Below, piece after piece: positions 5,343 through 5,896 of a stretch of 5,896 nt of DNA. Numbering within the stretch: the stretch's first letter is position 1; each line of letters begins with the position of its first letter. The notes under the pieces were generated by a model. It was not told the DNA's origin and searched no databases. It saw only the letters and a list, made by a program, of their open reading frames with translations. Made by a program: the position numbers and the translations under genes. The stretch is taken from NCBI GenBank assembly GCA_004213025.1, contig SHBC01000077.1:1-5896 (forward strand), in the 5' to 3' direction. Source of the stretch: SAR116 cluster bacterium (GTDB taxonomy: Bacteria > Pseudomonadota > Alphaproteobacteria > Puniceispirillales > Puniceispirillaceae).

Positions 5343-5896
5343 ATGGGATCCGCGCGACCACCGCGCGTCCTTGATCGTCTCCCCCTTGTGTCTGAAAGAT
5401 GGATATCTGGAAAATGGGTTTTCGGTGCGACTGCCCCTGAGCCGCCGGCCTTGCGTGTCCCGCCATCAGGGCCGCCGCGCCCCGAACCACCGGGTGACGG
5501 CACGGGACACAGGCTGTTGGCAGCCTTGTCGCGGCGGATTGTCGGTGCGCTGACAGCGGCCAGCCTGATGGTGTTGACGGGTGTCGGCGGTGCGCATGCC
5601 GAACCACATATTGAGACGGATGAACGCCGGCCTGATCAGGTAGTGCGGAATCGGCATGTGGCCCATTTGTCGCCAAAGCTGCGGCAGGCGGTGCTGCTCG
5701 ACCCGAAAGTTGCCGAGTCGAATGCGCGGGCCTGCCAGCTGGCGCACCGGCTGGGGCTGGCGCGGGCCGAAGGCCGCCCGAAGGTCAATGCCAGCATCAG
5801 CGGCAGCCGCCAGCTTGTGGGACGGACCAAGCAACCGAAGTTAAGAAATATCTTAAGTGGTCCCGAAACCCCGCAGGACCGTGAAATACGGGAGTC
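5343..5896 (+). CDS. Probable TolC-family outer-membrane efflux protein, 5' part only, start uncertain
   Basis: An open frame runs from a TAG at 5322-5324 to the window end, 184 residues from ATG 5343. The clear part is a signal peptide: LSRR at 5526-5537, a hydrophobic stretch (IVGALTAASLMVLTGVGG, 5538-5591), then AHA followed by Glu, predicting cleavage after 5600. The mature part reads LRQAVLLDPKV, then RLGLARAEGRPKVNASISGS, which resembles the first helix and strand of TolC-type proteins (AL..NP.V..A, then ARAEGRP.V..S.SG). Such proteins form the outer-membrane channel of type I secretion or efflux systems. The 60 residues before the signal peptide are proline-rich and unusual, and neither ATG 5325 nor ATG 5343 has a ribosome site. 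The real start may be a later TTG near 5517 or 5526. The frame assignment is firmer than the family. No link to homogentisate breakdown is evident. Confidence 0.6.
   Translation, partial: MGSARPPRVLDRLPLVSERWISGKWVFGATAPEPPALRVPPSGPPRPEPPGDGTGHRLLAALSRRIVGALTAASLMVLTGVGGAHAEPHIETDERRPDQVVRNRHVAHLSPKLRQAVLLDPKVAESNARACQLAHRLGLARAEGRPKVNASISGSRQLVGRTKQPKLRNILSGPETPQDREIRE
5601..5896 (+). other. Mature N-terminal region of the TolC-like protein
   Basis: This is the exported part visible in the window, about 98 residues after the predicted cleavage at AHA-Glu. It starts with a polar linker (EPHIETDERRPDQ) and continues into the helix that opens TolC-type proteins. Near the end the sequence becomes AT-rich (5838-5857), encoding Leu-Arg-Asn-Ile-Leu with the codons TTA, AGA and TTA, which are rare elsewhere in the window. 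The trimeric barrel and second repeat would lie beyond the right edge. Confidence 0.4.

Noticed and set aside
5466..5834. 122-codon minus-strand open frame opposite the TolC-like gene
   Set aside because: The plus strand shows a signal peptide and a family-like sequence in a consistent frame; the minus product has neither a motif nor a ribosome site.

Overview
The window looks like a chromosomal piece of a moderately GC-rich alphaproteobacterium. The evidence is the codon usage and the alphaproteobacterial style of the gene set: a short-form fumarylacetoacetate hydrolase and a family of MBL-fold proteins and FAD monooxygenases linked to hmgA. The genus cannot be fixed from sequence reading alone. 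Most of the window is a catabolic operon for homogentisate, the central intermediate of tyrosine, phenylalanine and hydroxyphenylacetate breakdown.

Layout. Positions 1-4551 hold four minus-strand genes in transcription order: hmgA (4551-3253, homogentisate 1,2-dioxygenase), a fumarylacetoacetate hydrolase (3156-2140), an MBL-fold hydrolase with a degenerate metal site (2147-1194, overlapping the previous gene by 8 bp), and a FAD-dependent aromatic monooxygenase (1171 to the left edge, C-terminus outside the window). Divergent from hmgA is a MarR-family regulator (4688-5161, plus strand). The space between them (4552-4687) carries two overlapping inverted repeats and two predicted back-to-back promoters that share the same about 40 bp. 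A 181-bp AT-rich gap (5162-5342) follows. The right edge holds the start of a plus-strand ORF with a signal peptide and the beginning of a probable TolC-type outer-membrane efflux protein, cut by the window end.

How the genes work together. HmgA opens the ring of homogentisate to maleylacetoacetate, and the FAH-family enzyme cleaves fumarylacetoacetate to fumarate and acetoacetate. No maleylacetoacetate isomerase is visible. The FAD monooxygenase may make homogentisate, or a related hydroquinone, from a hydroxylated aromatic acid; this is inference from family and context. The role of the MBL-fold protein is unknown. The MarR protein most likely represses both itself and the hmgA operon, with an aromatic intermediate as inducer.

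I saw no mobile element, CRISPR array, tRNA or rRNA, and no clearly new multi-gene system. The points most worth a second look are the MBL protein whose second metal site is replaced by Val, Arg and Arg, the compact shared operator, and a 12-bp tandem repeat that places three in-frame stop codons at the end of hmgA.
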